Part shown: positions 16,755 to 25,834 of the stretch, piece after piece
Layout: each line of letters opens with the position of its first letter
Position numbering within the stretch: position 1 is the first letter of the stretch
Assembly: GCA_039683515.1 (NCBI GenBank)
Contig: JBDKRG010000009.1
Span: 62,001 to 126,000, forward strand
Origin: JAJFUE01 sp039683515
GTDB taxonomy: Bacteria > Sumerlaeota > Sumerlaeia > MVZB01
DNA: 64,000 nucleotides
Reading direction: 5' to 3'
The notes under the pieces: generated by a model
Seen by the model: only the letters and a program-made list of their open reading frames with translations
The model's database searches: none
What the model was told of the DNA's origin: nothing
Made by a program: the position numbers and the translations under genes

Positions 16755-18471
16755 TTCCTGTCTCCAATTTGAGCCGGACGGTCTTGATCCCGCCGTCGGG
16801 GGTGAGCGGGATGCGCAGCTCGATCCGGCCTTGTTCGGGCCTGGCGCCGCCGTCCTTGACGTATGGATCATGCGGCAGCGCCGGCCAGTGCAGCGCGGTC
16901 CCTTCGGGCAGCGTCAGTTGCATGCCGCCATAATTCATTTTTCCGCCGAGCCCGGCCGCGTCCAGATCGATCCTTTTCTTGCCCAGCACGCCGTTGAAGC
17001 CCCCGCCGGTTTTGAGCGGCTTGCCGAGGCGCGGAATCAGCGTGAGGTGCGCGACGACGGGCAATTTTGTCCGCCCGCTCGCCCAGATTTCATACGACGC
17101 CACGCCGGCCGGTTCGATTTTCAGTTTAATATGGCAGTTAACCGGGCCATACACAAGATCCAGCTGCGGGTCGGCGCCCGGCGCCAGCCGCGCTTCGCTC
17201 GGGATGTGATACAGCTCGCCCGCGGGCTTGAACTCCGGGTCCGCGTCGCCGGCCTTATGCCTGAGCAGCGCGGTGTTCCCGACCGTGAAACTGCTCCACG
17301 CCGGTTGAAGCTTGGTGTTGCCGCCGCCCGCGTAAAGCCCTGTTTCTTGATGATAAATGCTGACGAAATTCTGCCGGTCCTGGATCCAGCGGCTTTCGCT
17401 GAGGGGGGCGGTGAACGCCGACAGCGCGACGAACCATGGCCCCGAGCGAAGCGTCATCGCGCGCGGCTGGCCATGGTCATTGAGCACGAACGTCCCGGCG
17501 GCGGGCTGCCCGGCAAGGGATCCTTCGACGCCGTGCAGCAGAAGCGAGGCGATCAGGTCCGAGCCCAGTTTCCAGTCGAGCAGCCCCCACTGCCGCGCCA
17601 GACAGGCCCGGCCTTCGGGCGTGTAGGTGAAACCCACGTTGCCGGGATTGATCCGGTCGCCGTATGGGTTGCGCTCGTCGACGGTTTCGACGCAGCGGCC
17701 GTCCGGATACGTCATCTCCCAATGATACCGCGCCGCGCGCCGCAGCGCCGGCAACACGGACTTGTCGCTCGAACACGCGTAATACGTCCCGATCGCCTCG
17801 ACGTAGACGTAGTTGTATCCGACCAGCGGGCCTGCATGCTCGCTCCAGAAACCGCCTTCGCTTTGGGCGGCGGCCATCCCGCGGATATAGCGGGCGGCCT
17901 GTTCGGACCACCCGCTGCGGCCGAGCACAACGCCGGCAATGTAAAGCGCCATCGCATCGTGCGTCGGGATGTTCGCGCGCCCCTTGAGCGCCGTGCGGCT
18001 GATCCCGTCGAATCCCTTCACGAGCGCCTTCTCCCATTTGTCGCGCCGCGCCTGCGGCATGTCGTATTTGATGATTGCGTAGGTCCGGATCCAGCGCGAA
18101 TAGGTCCACGGCATGTATATCTGACCCCAGTAGCTGCCGTCCTTTTTGTCAAAACGCCACTTCCCGTCCGCGTCCTGGGCGGCGATCAGCGCGTCGCCGG
18201 CTTTCATGATCACGTCGAGAAGCGCGGAATCCTTGTAATACGCCGATCCCGGAATGCTGTAGGCGACAGCCAGCGCGAACATCGGGTGCTGGTCCGTGCA
18301 AATGAATATCCCCTTGCCAAAGCGCCCTGTTCCGGGATCGAAGCCCTTGAGCAGGTCCGGCACCTGCCTGACGAGCTCGGCGTGAAGCCGCCCGCGATAG
18401 ACCAGATCGGAGGCGCGCGCCTGCGAAATAAAAACTCCGGCCGCCAAGACCAACATCAAGATGCGCCGCAT
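16747..18471 (-). CDS. Secreted paralogue of lipoprotein 15006-16754; possible alpha/alpha-toroid enzyme
   Basis: A 574-residue protein with a Sec signal peptide (MRRILMLVLAAGVFISQARA) and no lipobox. It is colinear with its downstream neighbour: KKDGSYWGQIYMPWTYSRWI, AQSEGGFWSEHAGP, GNVGFTYTPEGRACLARQW, GGGNTKLQPAWSSFTVG and LHWPALPHDPYVK occur in the same order. The pair is a tandem duplication whose copies differ in anchoring: one periplasmic or secreted, one lipid-anchored. A carbohydrate-active function is plausible from fold-level resemblance only. Confidence 0.65.
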   Translation of the reverse strand: MRRILMLVLAAGVFISQARASDLVYRGRLHAELVRQVPDLLKGFDPGTGRFGKGIFICTDQHPMFALAVAYSIPGSAYYKDSALLDVIMKAGDALIAAQDADGKWRFDKKDGSYWGQIYMPWTYSRWIRTYAIIKYDMPQARRDKWEKALVKGFDGISRTALKGRANIPTHDAMALYIAGVVLGRSGWSEQAARYIRGMAAAQSEGGFWSEHAGPLVGYNYVYVEAIGTYYACSSDKSVLPALRRAARYHWEMTYPDGRCVETVDERNPYGDRINPGNVGFTYTPEGRACLARQWGLLDWKLGSDLIASLLLHGVEGSLAGQPAAGTFVLNDHGQPRAMTLRSGPWFVALSAFTAPLSESRWIQDRQNFVSIYHQETGLYAGGGNTKLQPAWSSFTVGNTALLRHKAGDADPEFKPAGELYHIPSEARLAPGADPQLDLVYGPVNCHIKLKIEPAGVASYEIWASGRTKLPVVAHLTLIPRLGKPLKTGGGFNGVLGKKRIDLDAAGLGGKMNYGGMQLTLPEGTALHWPALPHDPYVKDGGARPEQGRIELRIPLTPDGGIKTVRLKLETGNE

Positions 18472-18618
18472 GGATCACCTCGTGAAAATACTGCCGCCCA
18501 TGATTGATCCTGCGAAAAACCTTTTCAATTGATTTGATGTCCATCCCCCATGACGGCTAGAATTTCAATAAGTTCATGAACGAACCGATCCCACGCAAAT
18601 CTTCGGCGGACGGCGGGC

Positions 18619-19752
18619 ATGGTCAAGCGGATCCTGATGGTTGCGGCGGTGGCGGCGGCCCTGGTGCTGTTCCTGGTTTTCAATCAGCACCGCCGCGAGC
18701 CGCTCGTCGTGTCCGGCTTCATCGAAGCCTATGAGATCCGCGTCGGCTCGCGCGTCGGCGGCCGCGTCGCGGGCGTCACCGCCGAGGAAGGCGACCGCGT
18801 CACGACCGGGACCCCCCTCATCCGGCTCGACCCGTTCGACCTCAACCGCCAGCGCGAGCGCGCCGCCGCGCAGCTCGCCGCCGCCCGCGCCGCCGAACAA
18901 AAAGCCGTCGCCGGCTTCCGCGTCGAGGAAATCGAGCAGGGCCGCGCCAAATACCGGGAGGCGCGCGCCAAACTCGATGAGGCCGTCAACGGCCCCCGCC
19001 CGCAGGAAATCGCCACCGCCCGCGCCCAGCTGAGCGACGCCCAGGCCCAGCTGCGCCTCGCCAACGTCACATTCGAGCGCTCCACCGCGCTTCGCAAGCA
19101 GGGCGTCAACACGATCGAGCAGCTCGACCAGGCGCGCGCCGAGCGCGACGCCGCGCAGGCCGCCGTCGACTCGCGCCAGCAGCAGCTCGACCTCCTCCTC
19201 ATCGGCACGCGCCCCGAGCAGATCGAGCAGGCCCGCGCCGCCGCCGCCGACACCAGCCAGGCCCTCCAGCTCCTCCTTGCCGGCACGCGCGCCGAGGACG
19301 TCGCGCAGGCCAGGGCCAACACGCTCGCCGCCGACGCCGCCCTGCGCGTCATCGAGAAGCAGCTTCAGGAACTCGACGTCGTCGCGCCCGTCGCGGGCGT
19401 CGTCGAGGCCGTCGACCTGCGCCCCGGCGACCTGATCGCCGCCGACGCCCCCGCGCTCTCGATCATGGACACGAGCCGGCTGTGGGTGCGCGCCTACGTC
19501 CCCGAAAGCCGCCTCGCGTTCAACGTCGGCGACCCGGCGACCGTCACGACCGACAGCTTCCCCGGCCAGAATTTCAACGGCGTCGTCACGTTCATCGCGC
19601 GCCAGGGCGAGTTCACCCCCAACAACGTCCAGACCCCCGAGGACCGCTCCAAGGTCGTCCTGCGCATCAAGGTCGAGCTGCGCGAAGGGCTCGACCGGCT
19701 GCGCCCCGGCATGGCCGCCGACGTCCGCCTGACCGAAAGGCCGCCGCGGTGA
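18619..19752 (+). CDS. HlyD/YhiI-type membrane fusion protein of ABC exporter
   Basis: A 377-residue periplasmic adaptor. One N-terminal membrane segment (LMVAAVAAALVLFLVF, about 5-21), a lipoyl-type half motif (GSRVGGRVAGVTAEEGDRVTTGTPL), a long Ala/Gln/Arg coiled coil (about 75-235), then the second lipoyl half (LDVVAPVAGVVEAVDLRPGD) and a beta-barrel. The stop overlaps the GTG start of the fused ABC ATPase/permease, so they form one exporter that would bridge to an outer-membrane channel. No TolC-like gene is nearby. Confidence 0.92.
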   Translation: MVKRILMVAAVAAALVLFLVFNQHRREPLVVSGFIEAYEIRVGSRVGGRVAGVTAEEGDRVTTGTPLIRLDPFDLNRQRERAAAQLAAARAAEQKAVAGFRVEEIEQGRAKYREARAKLDEAVNGPRPQEIATARAQLSDAQAQLRLANVTFERSTALRKQGVNTIEQLDQARAERDAAQAAVDSRQQQLDLLLIGTRPEQIEQARAAAADTSQALQLLLAGTRAEDVAQARANTLAADAALRVIEKQLQELDVVAPVAGVVEAVDLRPGDLIAADAPALSIMDTSRLWVRAYVPESRLAFNVGDPATVTTDSFPGQNFNGVVTFIARQGEFTPNNVQTPEDRSKVVLRIKVELREGLDRLRPGMAADVRLTERPPR

Positions 19753-21950
19753 GCGCCGCCGCCGACACCCGCCCGATCGTCATCCAGACGCACGGCCTCG
19801 AGCGGCGGTTCGGCGAGCTCGTCGCGCTTCGCGATGTATCTCTCTCCGTCCGGCGCGGCTCGATCTTCGGCCTGCTCGGCCCCAACGGCAGCGGCAAATC
19901 GACCCTCATCCGCATCCTGTGCGGCGTGCTGTCGCCGTCGGCCGGCTCGGCGACCGTCCTCGGCTTCGACGTCGCGCGCGAGGCCGAGTCGATCAAGCGC
20001 CGCATCGGTTACATGTCGCAGGGCTTCAGCCTCTACGGCGACCTGAGCGTCCGCGAAAACCTCGAGTTTTACGGCCGCATTTACAACCTCGGCCCCGACC
20101 GGCTCGAGCGGCGCATCGACGAGGTTTCCGTGCTGACCGGCCTGCGCGAGCGCATGGACCAGATCGCGCGCACGCTGTCGGGCGGCTGGAAGCAGCGCCT
20201 CGCCCTCGCCTGCGCGCTGATCCACGAGCCCGAGCTGATCTTCCTGGACGAGCCGACCGCCGGCATCGACCCCGTCGCGCGCCGCGAGCTGTGGGACCTG
20301 CTCTTCACGCTCTCGGGGCGCGGCGTCACGCTCTTCGTCACGACGCACTACATGGACGAGGCCGAGCGCTGCGACGCGATCGGTTACCTCTACCAGTCGC
20401 GCCTGATCGTCTCGGGCCGCCCCGACGACCTCAAGTCGATGCCCGAAGTCACCCCCGCCGGCACGCGCCGCTGGGAGCTCGAGACGCCGCGCCCGGCCGA
20501 ACTGCTGGGCCAACTCCGCGAGCTTCCCGACATCATCGACGCCACGATCTTCGGCCAGGCGATCCACCTGCTGGCGCGCGAGGCGCTCGACGAGCCCGCG
20601 CTCATGCGCGAGCTTCACCCCCCCGAAGGCAGCCACCTGCGCCCGATCGAGCCGACGCTCGAGGACGTCTTCATCGCGCTCTGCCGGCGCGCCGAAAAGG
20701 TAGGTCGGGTCTCCGACCCGACTCTGTCGCCGGAATCGAACCAACCGCCAGGAATTCCGGAGTCGGGTCGAAGACCCGACCTACCATCCATTCCGCAATC
20801 GTCGCTCGCCGGCTTCTGGGCGATCCTCATCAAGGAATTCATCCACATGCGGCGCGAGCCGACGACGCTGTTCTTCATGTTCATCGTCCCGGTCCTGCAG
20901 ATCACGATCTTCGGCTACGCCATCCAGCTCCAGATCGAAAACATCCCGCTCGTCGTCTTCGACATGGACGGCCGCCCCCAGAGCCGCGCCCTTCAGGAAT
21001 CGTTCGTCAACACGAACACGTTCCAGATCATCCAGCGCGCGCGCAACCGCGACGAGCTCGACGCCGCGATGCGCTCGGGGCGGGCCAAGGCCGCGCTGAT
21101 CATCCCGCCCGACTACACCGAGCGACTCGTCAACGGCCGGCCCGCCTACGCGCAGGTCCTGATCGACGGCAGCGACTCGCAGCAGGCCACGACCGCGCTC
21201 CACGCCTCCGGCCTGCTCGGCCAGACGAACGCCACGCAGCTCGAAATGCGGCTTCTCGAGACCCTGCCGCGCGCCGTCGCGCGCGACGACGCCGGCCACG
21301 TCGCGCAGCCGATCGAGGTCCGTCCGCGCCTCCTCTACAACCCCGGCCTGAAAAGCTCGTATTTCTTCGTGCCCGGCCTGGTCGGCCTCGTCCTGCAGCT
21401 CGTCACGCTCTTCCTGACATCGTTCGCCATCGTGCGCGAGCGCGAGCTCGGCACGCTCGAGCAGCTCTTCGTGACCCCCGTCGGCCGCTCCGGCCTGATG
21501 CTCGGCAAACTGGTCCCCTACGCCTGCACCGGCTTCGTCGAGACACTGATCGTCCTCTACGTCATGGTGTTCGTCTTCGGCGTGCCGATCGCGGGCAACC
21601 TCGGCCTGCTGCTGCTGCTCACGGCCCTGTTCCTGGTCTGCGCGCTGTCGCTGGGGCTGATGGTCTCGACGCTGGCCAAAACGCAGGTCCAGGCGATCCA
21701 GTTCGCGTTCCTGGTGATGCTGCCGTCGGTGCTGCTGTCGGGCTTCATGTTCCCGCGCAGCCAGATGCCCGGCCCGATCTGGATCGTCACGTTCGCGATC
21801 CCGGTCACGTATTTTCTGGAGATTTTGCGAGGAATTATCCTAAGGGGCGCGCACCTGCTCGACCTCCTGCCTCACATCACCGGTCTCGTCATCTGCACCA
21901 CAACGCTCCTGACGGTCAGCGTGTTGCGGTTCAGGAAACGGCTCTCGTAA
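19749..21950 (+). CDS. ABC exporter, ATPase fused to ABC-2 permease
   Basis: Starts at GTG 19749, overlapping the stop of the adaptor gene; about 733 residues. The ATPase has Walker A GPNGSGKST (44-52), signature LSGGW (144-148) and Walker B LIFLDEP (164-170). The permease from about 355 has an N-terminal membrane segment, a periplasmic loop and about five C-terminal segments (ABC-2 type, YbhS/RbbA-like). In most genomes these are separate genes; here they are joined by a Pro-rich linker (about residues 319-347) that is the in-frame translation of an interspersed repeat at 20700-20785. Substrate unknown, possibly drugs or peptides. Confidence 0.9.
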   Translation: MSAAADTRPIVIQTHGLERRFGELVALRDVSLSVRRGSIFGLLGPNGSGKSTLIRILCGVLSPSAGSATVLGFDVAREAESIKRRIGYMSQGFSLYGDLSVRENLEFYGRIYNLGPDRLERRIDEVSVLTGLRERMDQIARTLSGGWKQRLALACALIHEPELIFLDEPTAGIDPVARRELWDLLFTLSGRGVTLFVTTHYMDEAERCDAIGYLYQSRLIVSGRPDDLKSMPEVTPAGTRRWELETPRPAELLGQLRELPDIIDATIFGQAIHLLAREALDEPALMRELHPPEGSHLRPIEPTLEDVFIALCRRAEKVGRVSDPTLSPESNQPPGIPESGRRPDLPSIPQSSLAGFWAILIKEFIHMRREPTTLFFMFIVPVLQITIFGYAIQLQIENIPLVVFDMDGRPQSRALQESFVNTNTFQIIQRARNRDELDAAMRSGRAKAALIIPPDYTERLVNGRPAYAQVLIDGSDSQQATTALHASGLLGQTNATQLEMRLLETLPRAVARDDAGHVAQPIEVRPRLLYNPGLKSSYFFVPGLVGLVLQLVTLFLTSFAIVRERELGTLEQLFVTPVGRSGLMLGKLVPYACTGFVETLIVLYVMVFVFGVPIAGNLGLLLLLTALFLVCALSLGLMVSTLAKTQVQAIQFAFLVMLPSVLLSGFMFPRSQMPGPIWIVTFAIPVTYFLEILRGIILRGAHLLDLLPHITGLVICTTTLLTVSVLRFRKRLS
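20700..20785. repeat. GTAGGTCGGGTC repeat inside ABC transporter gene
   Basis: The outer arms GTAGGTCGGGTC and GACCCGACCTAC are inverted, and each arm also has its own GTCGGGTC/GACCCGAC hairpin. The same composite lies between genes at 36121-36208. Here its length and frame keep the reading frame open, and it encodes the linker VGRVSDPTLSPE...GRRPDLP. Confidence 0.8.
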
Positions 21951-21952
21951 TT

Positions 21953-22078
21953 TTTGTCGCGGAGATGCAGAGACAGGCAGAGATGCAGGGAAGATTTTTT
22001 ACGCCAAGGCGCCAAGATCGCCAAGTTCTTTCACATTGATCTTGGCACTCTTGGCGTCTTGGCGTATCTGTTTTGCCG
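21953..22078. repeat. AGAGATGCAGAG / CTTGGCGTCTTGGCG repeat tract
   Basis: Between the ABC exporter stop and the convergent membrane-protein stop. It holds TTTGTCGCGGAGATGCAGAG, then ACGCCAAGGCGCCAAGATCG and an inverted CTTGGCACTCTTGGCGTCTT copy. It is a diverged copy of the elements at 22975 and 24150 and could form a hairpin between the two convergent genes. Confidence 0.6.
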
Positions 22079-22080
22079 GC

Positions 22081-22971
22081 CTACTTAAATCTTTCCGGCA
22101 CGAGCACTTTGCGGAAATATGTCGCTTCTTCCTTGAGCAGGGACTCGTACCGGGTATTGACGTGCTTCGTATAACCTTGCGGTAGCAAGAATAAACATGC
22201 GCAAAGCATCGCTGTCATGACCATGCCGCAAACAATGGGAACATCCCCAATGGCGATGCAAACCACCACCACAAGCACCGTTAAAAACCAGGAGACATTC
22301 GATATGCCGAACCTGTCCAGTGGATCTTCGGCTTCCGCGATGGCATACACCGCGACAATTCCCGGATCAAGCATGGCGCGGATGTATAACATGCCAACTG
22401 GATAAATCATCAGTGCAAAAGCCTTGCCCGGCGAGAACGCAAGCGCGCCGGTCAACCAGCAAATCACCACAACCGTAAACAGCAGATAGAACCAGATCGT
22501 TTTCGATGACCGCGACCATGTCCCTTTCCAATACTCATACGTGAACGCGATCGCGGCGCACTCGGGCAATTGCAGTCCGCTCAGCCACACCCAACGATTC
22601 TTGTCCTGTTTGGAAAACAGGAGTTCCTTCCAAGTTAATTCATGGCGCTTCTTCTTGCGAAAAGGCACACGAATAATCATGACGGCAATAAAAACGCAGA
22701 TCGCTATCAAGAGCCAACGGGCAAACCCCTGAGCCTGTGCTTCAGGGAATGATCCGAACTTGCTGCATACAATGAGCAACAGACAGACCAACAGGCTTCC
22801 GTTTTGCACAAGAATGCTGTCACGGGAACCTGAGCGAATGAAAAAGTCGGTCAGCGGGTGATCGGCGGCCCTGCCGATTTCCGGCCAGCGGGCGGAGATT
22901 TCACGCACAACGCGGGCGGCGTTCGGGTCTTCGATATATTTCAGTTCGATCATTGAATTCATTGGTGCCAT
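22081..22971 (-). CDS. Polytopic membrane protein of unknown function
   Basis: A 296-residue protein with about six hydrophobic segments (LVCLLLIVCSKFG, WLLIAICVFIAVMIIRV, WFYLLFTVVVICWLTGALAF, FALMIYPVGMLYI, FLTVLVVVVCIAI, GMVMTAMLCACLFLL). The N-terminal 55 residues are soluble (ELKYIEDPNAARVVREISAR). No family recognised. The next gene, also leftward, encodes another unrecognised membrane protein; between the two lies a repeat tract, so cotranscription is uncertain. Confidence 0.6.
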   Translation of the reverse strand: MAPMNSMIELKYIEDPNAARVVREISARWPEIGRAADHPLTDFFIRSGSRDSILVQNGSLLVCLLLIVCSKFGSFPEAQAQGFARWLLIAICVFIAVMIIRVPFRKKKRHELTWKELLFSKQDKNRWVWLSGLQLPECAAIAFTYEYWKGTWSRSSKTIWFYLLFTVVVICWLTGALAFSPGKAFALMIYPVGMLYIRAMLDPGIVAVYAIAEAEDPLDRFGISNVSWFLTVLVVVVCIAIGDVPIVCGMVMTAMLCACLFLLPQGYTKHVNTRYESLLKEEATYFRKVLVPERFK

Positions 22972-22974
22972 CGA

Positions 22975-23060
22975 ACCCGTCTTGGCGCTCTTGGCGTCTT
23001 GGCGTTAAAAAATCTTCTCGGACCCTCTGCGCTAACTCTGCTTCTCTGCGACAATATCTT
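22975..23060. repeat. TCTTGGCGTCTTGGCG / CTCTGCTTCTCTGCGACA repeat
   Basis: The order is TCTTGGCGTCTTGGCGTTAA, a short spacer CTTCTCGG, then TCTGCGCTAACTCTGCTTCT and CTGCGACA. It is nearly identical to 24150-24232. It overlaps the last codons and the stop of the leftward gene at 23032. Confidence 0.75.
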
Positions 23061-24156
23061 TCCGCACTTTCACGATGGGTATCGCCGCCGCGAGCCCGAT
23101 CAGTATCCATCCGGCGAATGCAATCATCGGGCTCAATCCGCTCGTGACCGATCGTTGAATTGCAAACAAGACGAACAACCCGAACATCCAGATCATGGGC
23201 GATCGATGCCATTTCGCGGGCGCGGCGTAGGAGAATTCTTTTTGAAAAAGCCGCTCGAACAAAACCTTGCCGGAGCTGATGGCCCGGCATAGCCACAGAA
23301 GAAAAATCCAATTCAGCGCGTATCCGGAACAATAATGAATCAGCTTCATATTCCCAAGCCAGCACAGTGACCGATAATCATTGGTCAGCTTTTGCTTCAC
23401 CGTATTGTCGATGCAAAACTGGCCCGAACTCCACTGGTAGCTTTCGATCCCGCCCCGCGTACTGGTCATCAGGTATTGAGGCTCAGGGCTTTTGAACATC
23501 TCGCTGAATCCGTGCATGGAGGCGAAGGCGGTTTGCAGTTTTCCCTCGCGCACGCCGTAGATCGTCAGATACCACCAGAACGGATTGAAACCGTTACCCC
23601 GGTATCGAACCTTCAGTTCGAGCCACGAACCATCGTTCTTTGTGTTCCATTGCCGCACTTCGATGTTCTGCGCGAACCCGTTCATGTTCAAATCGGCCGG
23701 ATTCGTGCGCTTGAACGCAGCCATGACCGCTTCCGGCGTGAAATCCAGGAGCGGGGTCGGGATGGCCGGCCGCTTGATGTAATCGTCCCAGTAATCCAAC
23801 TCGCCCTGATAATAAACGGGGTAAAAGGCCGAGGCGTCTTGATTGGGGATTAGGAGCAAAGCCTGGCTGGCACGCTTTCCGAGGGCGTTCACGCACACCG
23901 GATTCGAGTTGAGGGCGGCCGGCGTCAGCGCGCCCATATAAAGCACAGGTCGCACCGGCACGGGGTTTCGGGTTGAAATGGAATCGACCGGCTCAGCGGC
24001 TTGCCGCGCGTCACTCAAGCAAAGTAGCGGATAAATCAGCTCCGAGAGGCCAATCAGGCCGACCCCGATGGCAAACAATATCAACCGCCGTTTCCACGCG
24101 CTGCGATAAGTCGGCTTCGCGGGAAAATCCGGGGTCCGTATTTGCATCTGAAGCAC
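23032..24156 (-). CDS. Membrane protein of unknown function with repeat-derived C terminus
   Basis: A 374-residue protein with an N-terminal membrane segment (LILFAIGVGLIGLSELIYPLL, about 25-45), a large exported domain (about 50-270; YRGNGFNPFWWYLTIYGV) and C-terminal hydrophobic segments (YALNWIFLLWLC, WMFGLFVLFAI, FAGWILIGLAAAIPI). No family recognised. The last residues, VAEKQS, and the TAG stop come from an interspersed repeat that gives the same ending to the unrelated ATPase at 24209. ATG codons for residues 1 and 4 are both possible starts. Confidence 0.6.
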   Translation of the reverse strand: MLQMQIRTPDFPAKPTYRSAWKRRLILFAIGVGLIGLSELIYPLLCLSDARQAAEPVDSISTRNPVPVRPVLYMGALTPAALNSNPVCVNALGKRASQALLLIPNQDASAFYPVYYQGELDYWDDYIKRPAIPTPLLDFTPEAVMAAFKRTNPADLNMNGFAQNIEVRQWNTKNDGSWLELKVRYRGNGFNPFWWYLTIYGVREGKLQTAFASMHGFSEMFKSPEPQYLMTSTRGGIESYQWSSGQFCIDNTVKQKLTNDYRSLCWLGNMKLIHYCSGYALNWIFLLWLCRAISSGKVLFERLFQKEFSYAAPAKWHRSPMIWMFGLFVLFAIQRSVTSGLSPMIAFAGWILIGLAAAIPIVKVRKDIVAEKQS

Positions 24157-24232
24157 CTTGGCGATCTTGGCGTCTTGGCGTTAAAAACTCTTCTCGGCGC
24201 CCTCTGCGCTAACTCTGCTTCTCTGCGACAGA
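24150..24232. repeat. Second copy of TCTTGGCG / CTCTGCGACA repeat
   Basis: Near-identical to 22975-23060, differing at a few positions. It covers the start region of the 23032-24156 gene on one side and the last codons and stop of the ATPase gene on the other. Confidence 0.75.
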
Positions 24233-25468
24233 ACCCTTCAGTTCGATCGCCGCGGAGGTGTCCCAGTCCGGATCGGCTTCCACCATGAAATTGAAAATCC
24301 GGTAGAGGATGTCGTAGTGGTCGCTCGGCCGGCCCGGCGGCGAGATCGCAAACGTCAGCCGGTAGCGTCCCGGCAAGAGCATCGGGTCGGGGATGTCGAT
24401 CCTGACGGTCGTTTTGCCGTCGGGGCCGGGCTTGATCAGCCCCCAGTCGCGCTCGGCGCGCAGCAGACTCAGGTTCGTCCCGTCGGCGACCGAGTCGACC
24501 GGGATCGTGCAGTCGATCTCCTTGACCCCGGGCCGGGCGCTGATGTCGAGCTCGATCCGGATCGGCTCGCCGCGCTTGAAGTTCGCGCGCCGCCGGCCGG
24601 ACGTGTCCATGATCCGCACCGCATCGATCCTCGCCTCGCCCGTCCCGAACCGCCCCGGCACGCCCGCCGCGATCACCGCCGCGTCGAGCAACCCCTGCCG
24701 CTCGGCGTATTTCGTCCCGATCACGTCGTCGTGGTAGGCGGTCAGGATCTCGCTCGTCGGCCCGAGCGCCCGGATGCGGCCATGGTCCATCCACAGCACC
24801 CGGTCGCAGAGCCGCTCGGCCTGCTCGGGGTAGTGCGTCACGAAAACAATGGTCACGCCGCCGTCGCGCAGCCGCCGGATCTCGCGCAGGCAGCGCTCCT
24901 GGAAATCCTGGTCGCCGACGGCCAGCACCTCGTCCACGAGCAGGATGTCCGGCTCGACGTGCATGGCGATGGCGAACCCGAGCCGCACGTACATCCCCGA
25001 GGAGTAGTGTTTGACCGGCATCGAGCGGAAGTCGGCCAGCTCGGCGAACTCGAGGATCGGCTCGACGCGCGCCTCGACCTCGTCGGCGGTCAGGCCGTAG
25101 ATCGCCCCCTGCAGCCGGATGTTTTCCTCGCCGGTCAGCTCGGGGTGGAACCCGGCGCCCAGCTCGATCAATCCCAAAATCCGCCCGCCGGCCTCGACGG
25201 TCCCCTCGGTCGGCTGGGTGATCCCGGCGATCAGCTTGAGCATGGTCGACTTGCCGGAGCCGTTGGCGCCGATGAGGCCGAACGCCTCGCCGCGCCGGAT
25301 TTCCACGTCCACGTGGTCGAGCGCGGCGACGATGTCCGTCCGTCGGCGCGTCGACAGCGAGCCGATCAGCCGCTCCTTGAGCGTGTCGGCGCGCGCCTCG
25401 GTGCGCGCGTAGATCTTGCTGACGCCGCTCAGGCGGATTGCGGGAGAAACCGGCGCGTTTTGGCCCAT
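24209..25468 (-). CDS. Polysaccharide/O-antigen exporter ATPase, Wzt/TagH-like
   Basis: A 419-residue ABC ATPase. Walker A GANGSGKST (67-75), signature SSGM (156-159, the degenerate form typical of this subfamily) and Walker B ILLVDE (175-180). The C-terminal region (about 270-410) is beta-rich like Wzt C-domains that bind glycan caps. It would power export of a lipid-linked polysaccharide with a Wzm/TagG permease, but none is adjacent or elsewhere in the window. The final VAEKQS and stop come from a repeat. The start is ATG at 25468. Confidence 0.88.
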   Translation of the reverse strand: MGQNAPVSPAIRLSGVSKIYARTEARADTLKERLIGSLSTRRRTDIVAALDHVDVEIRRGEAFGLIGANGSGKSTMLKLIAGITQPTEGTVEAGGRILGLIELGAGFHPELTGEENIRLQGAIYGLTADEVEARVEPILEFAELADFRSMPVKHYSSGMYVRLGFAIAMHVEPDILLVDEVLAVGDQDFQERCLREIRRLRDGGVTIVFVTHYPEQAERLCDRVLWMDHGRIRALGPTSEILTAYHDDVIGTKYAERQGLLDAAVIAAGVPGRFGTGEARIDAVRIMDTSGRRRANFKRGEPIRIELDISARPGVKEIDCTIPVDSVADGTNLSLLRAERDWGLIKPGPDGKTTVRIDIPDPMLLPGRYRLTFAISPPGRPSDHYDILYRIFNFMVEADPDWDTSAAIELKGSVAEKQS

Positions 25469-25834
25469 TCAGCTCTCCATCGGGTGATCGCCACAGCCGT
25501 GCCGCAATAACTCTATCACCGGCGGCCTGCGCCGCAATCAAAGAAAAAGAATAATCGGGCAGAATCACTCAAAAATTCGAAACAAAATGGGGAAAATTGG
25601 CTCAAATTATCTAAATAATGATTCCAACATCGATCTCGATGCGCGCAACAAGCCGATTTGGGAATGATTTTTTGTCTTTTTATTTCATTTTCCTCAGCTT
25701 TGTTTCGAATTTATGGACGGTTTGGATTGATTCGTATTTTTCATCCGTATGGCGCGCGAATTGCTTATTAGCATCACCGTCAGCTTGATCGGCTACACTG
25801 AACGTGGCATAATCCGTTCTCGGAGGTATGAGTC
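25469..25834. other. AT-rich divergent spacer with 14-bp inverted repeat
   Basis: No gene is seen. This spacer between the leftward Wzt-like gene and rightward gspG is much more AT-rich than its surroundings. A perfect 14-bp inverted pair, AAATTCGAAACAAA (25573-25586) and TTTGTTTCGAATTT (25699-25712), lies 112 bases apart. The same 14-mer recurs at 55286-55299. It probably carries both promoters, but I cannot pick them with confidence. Confidence 0.5.
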
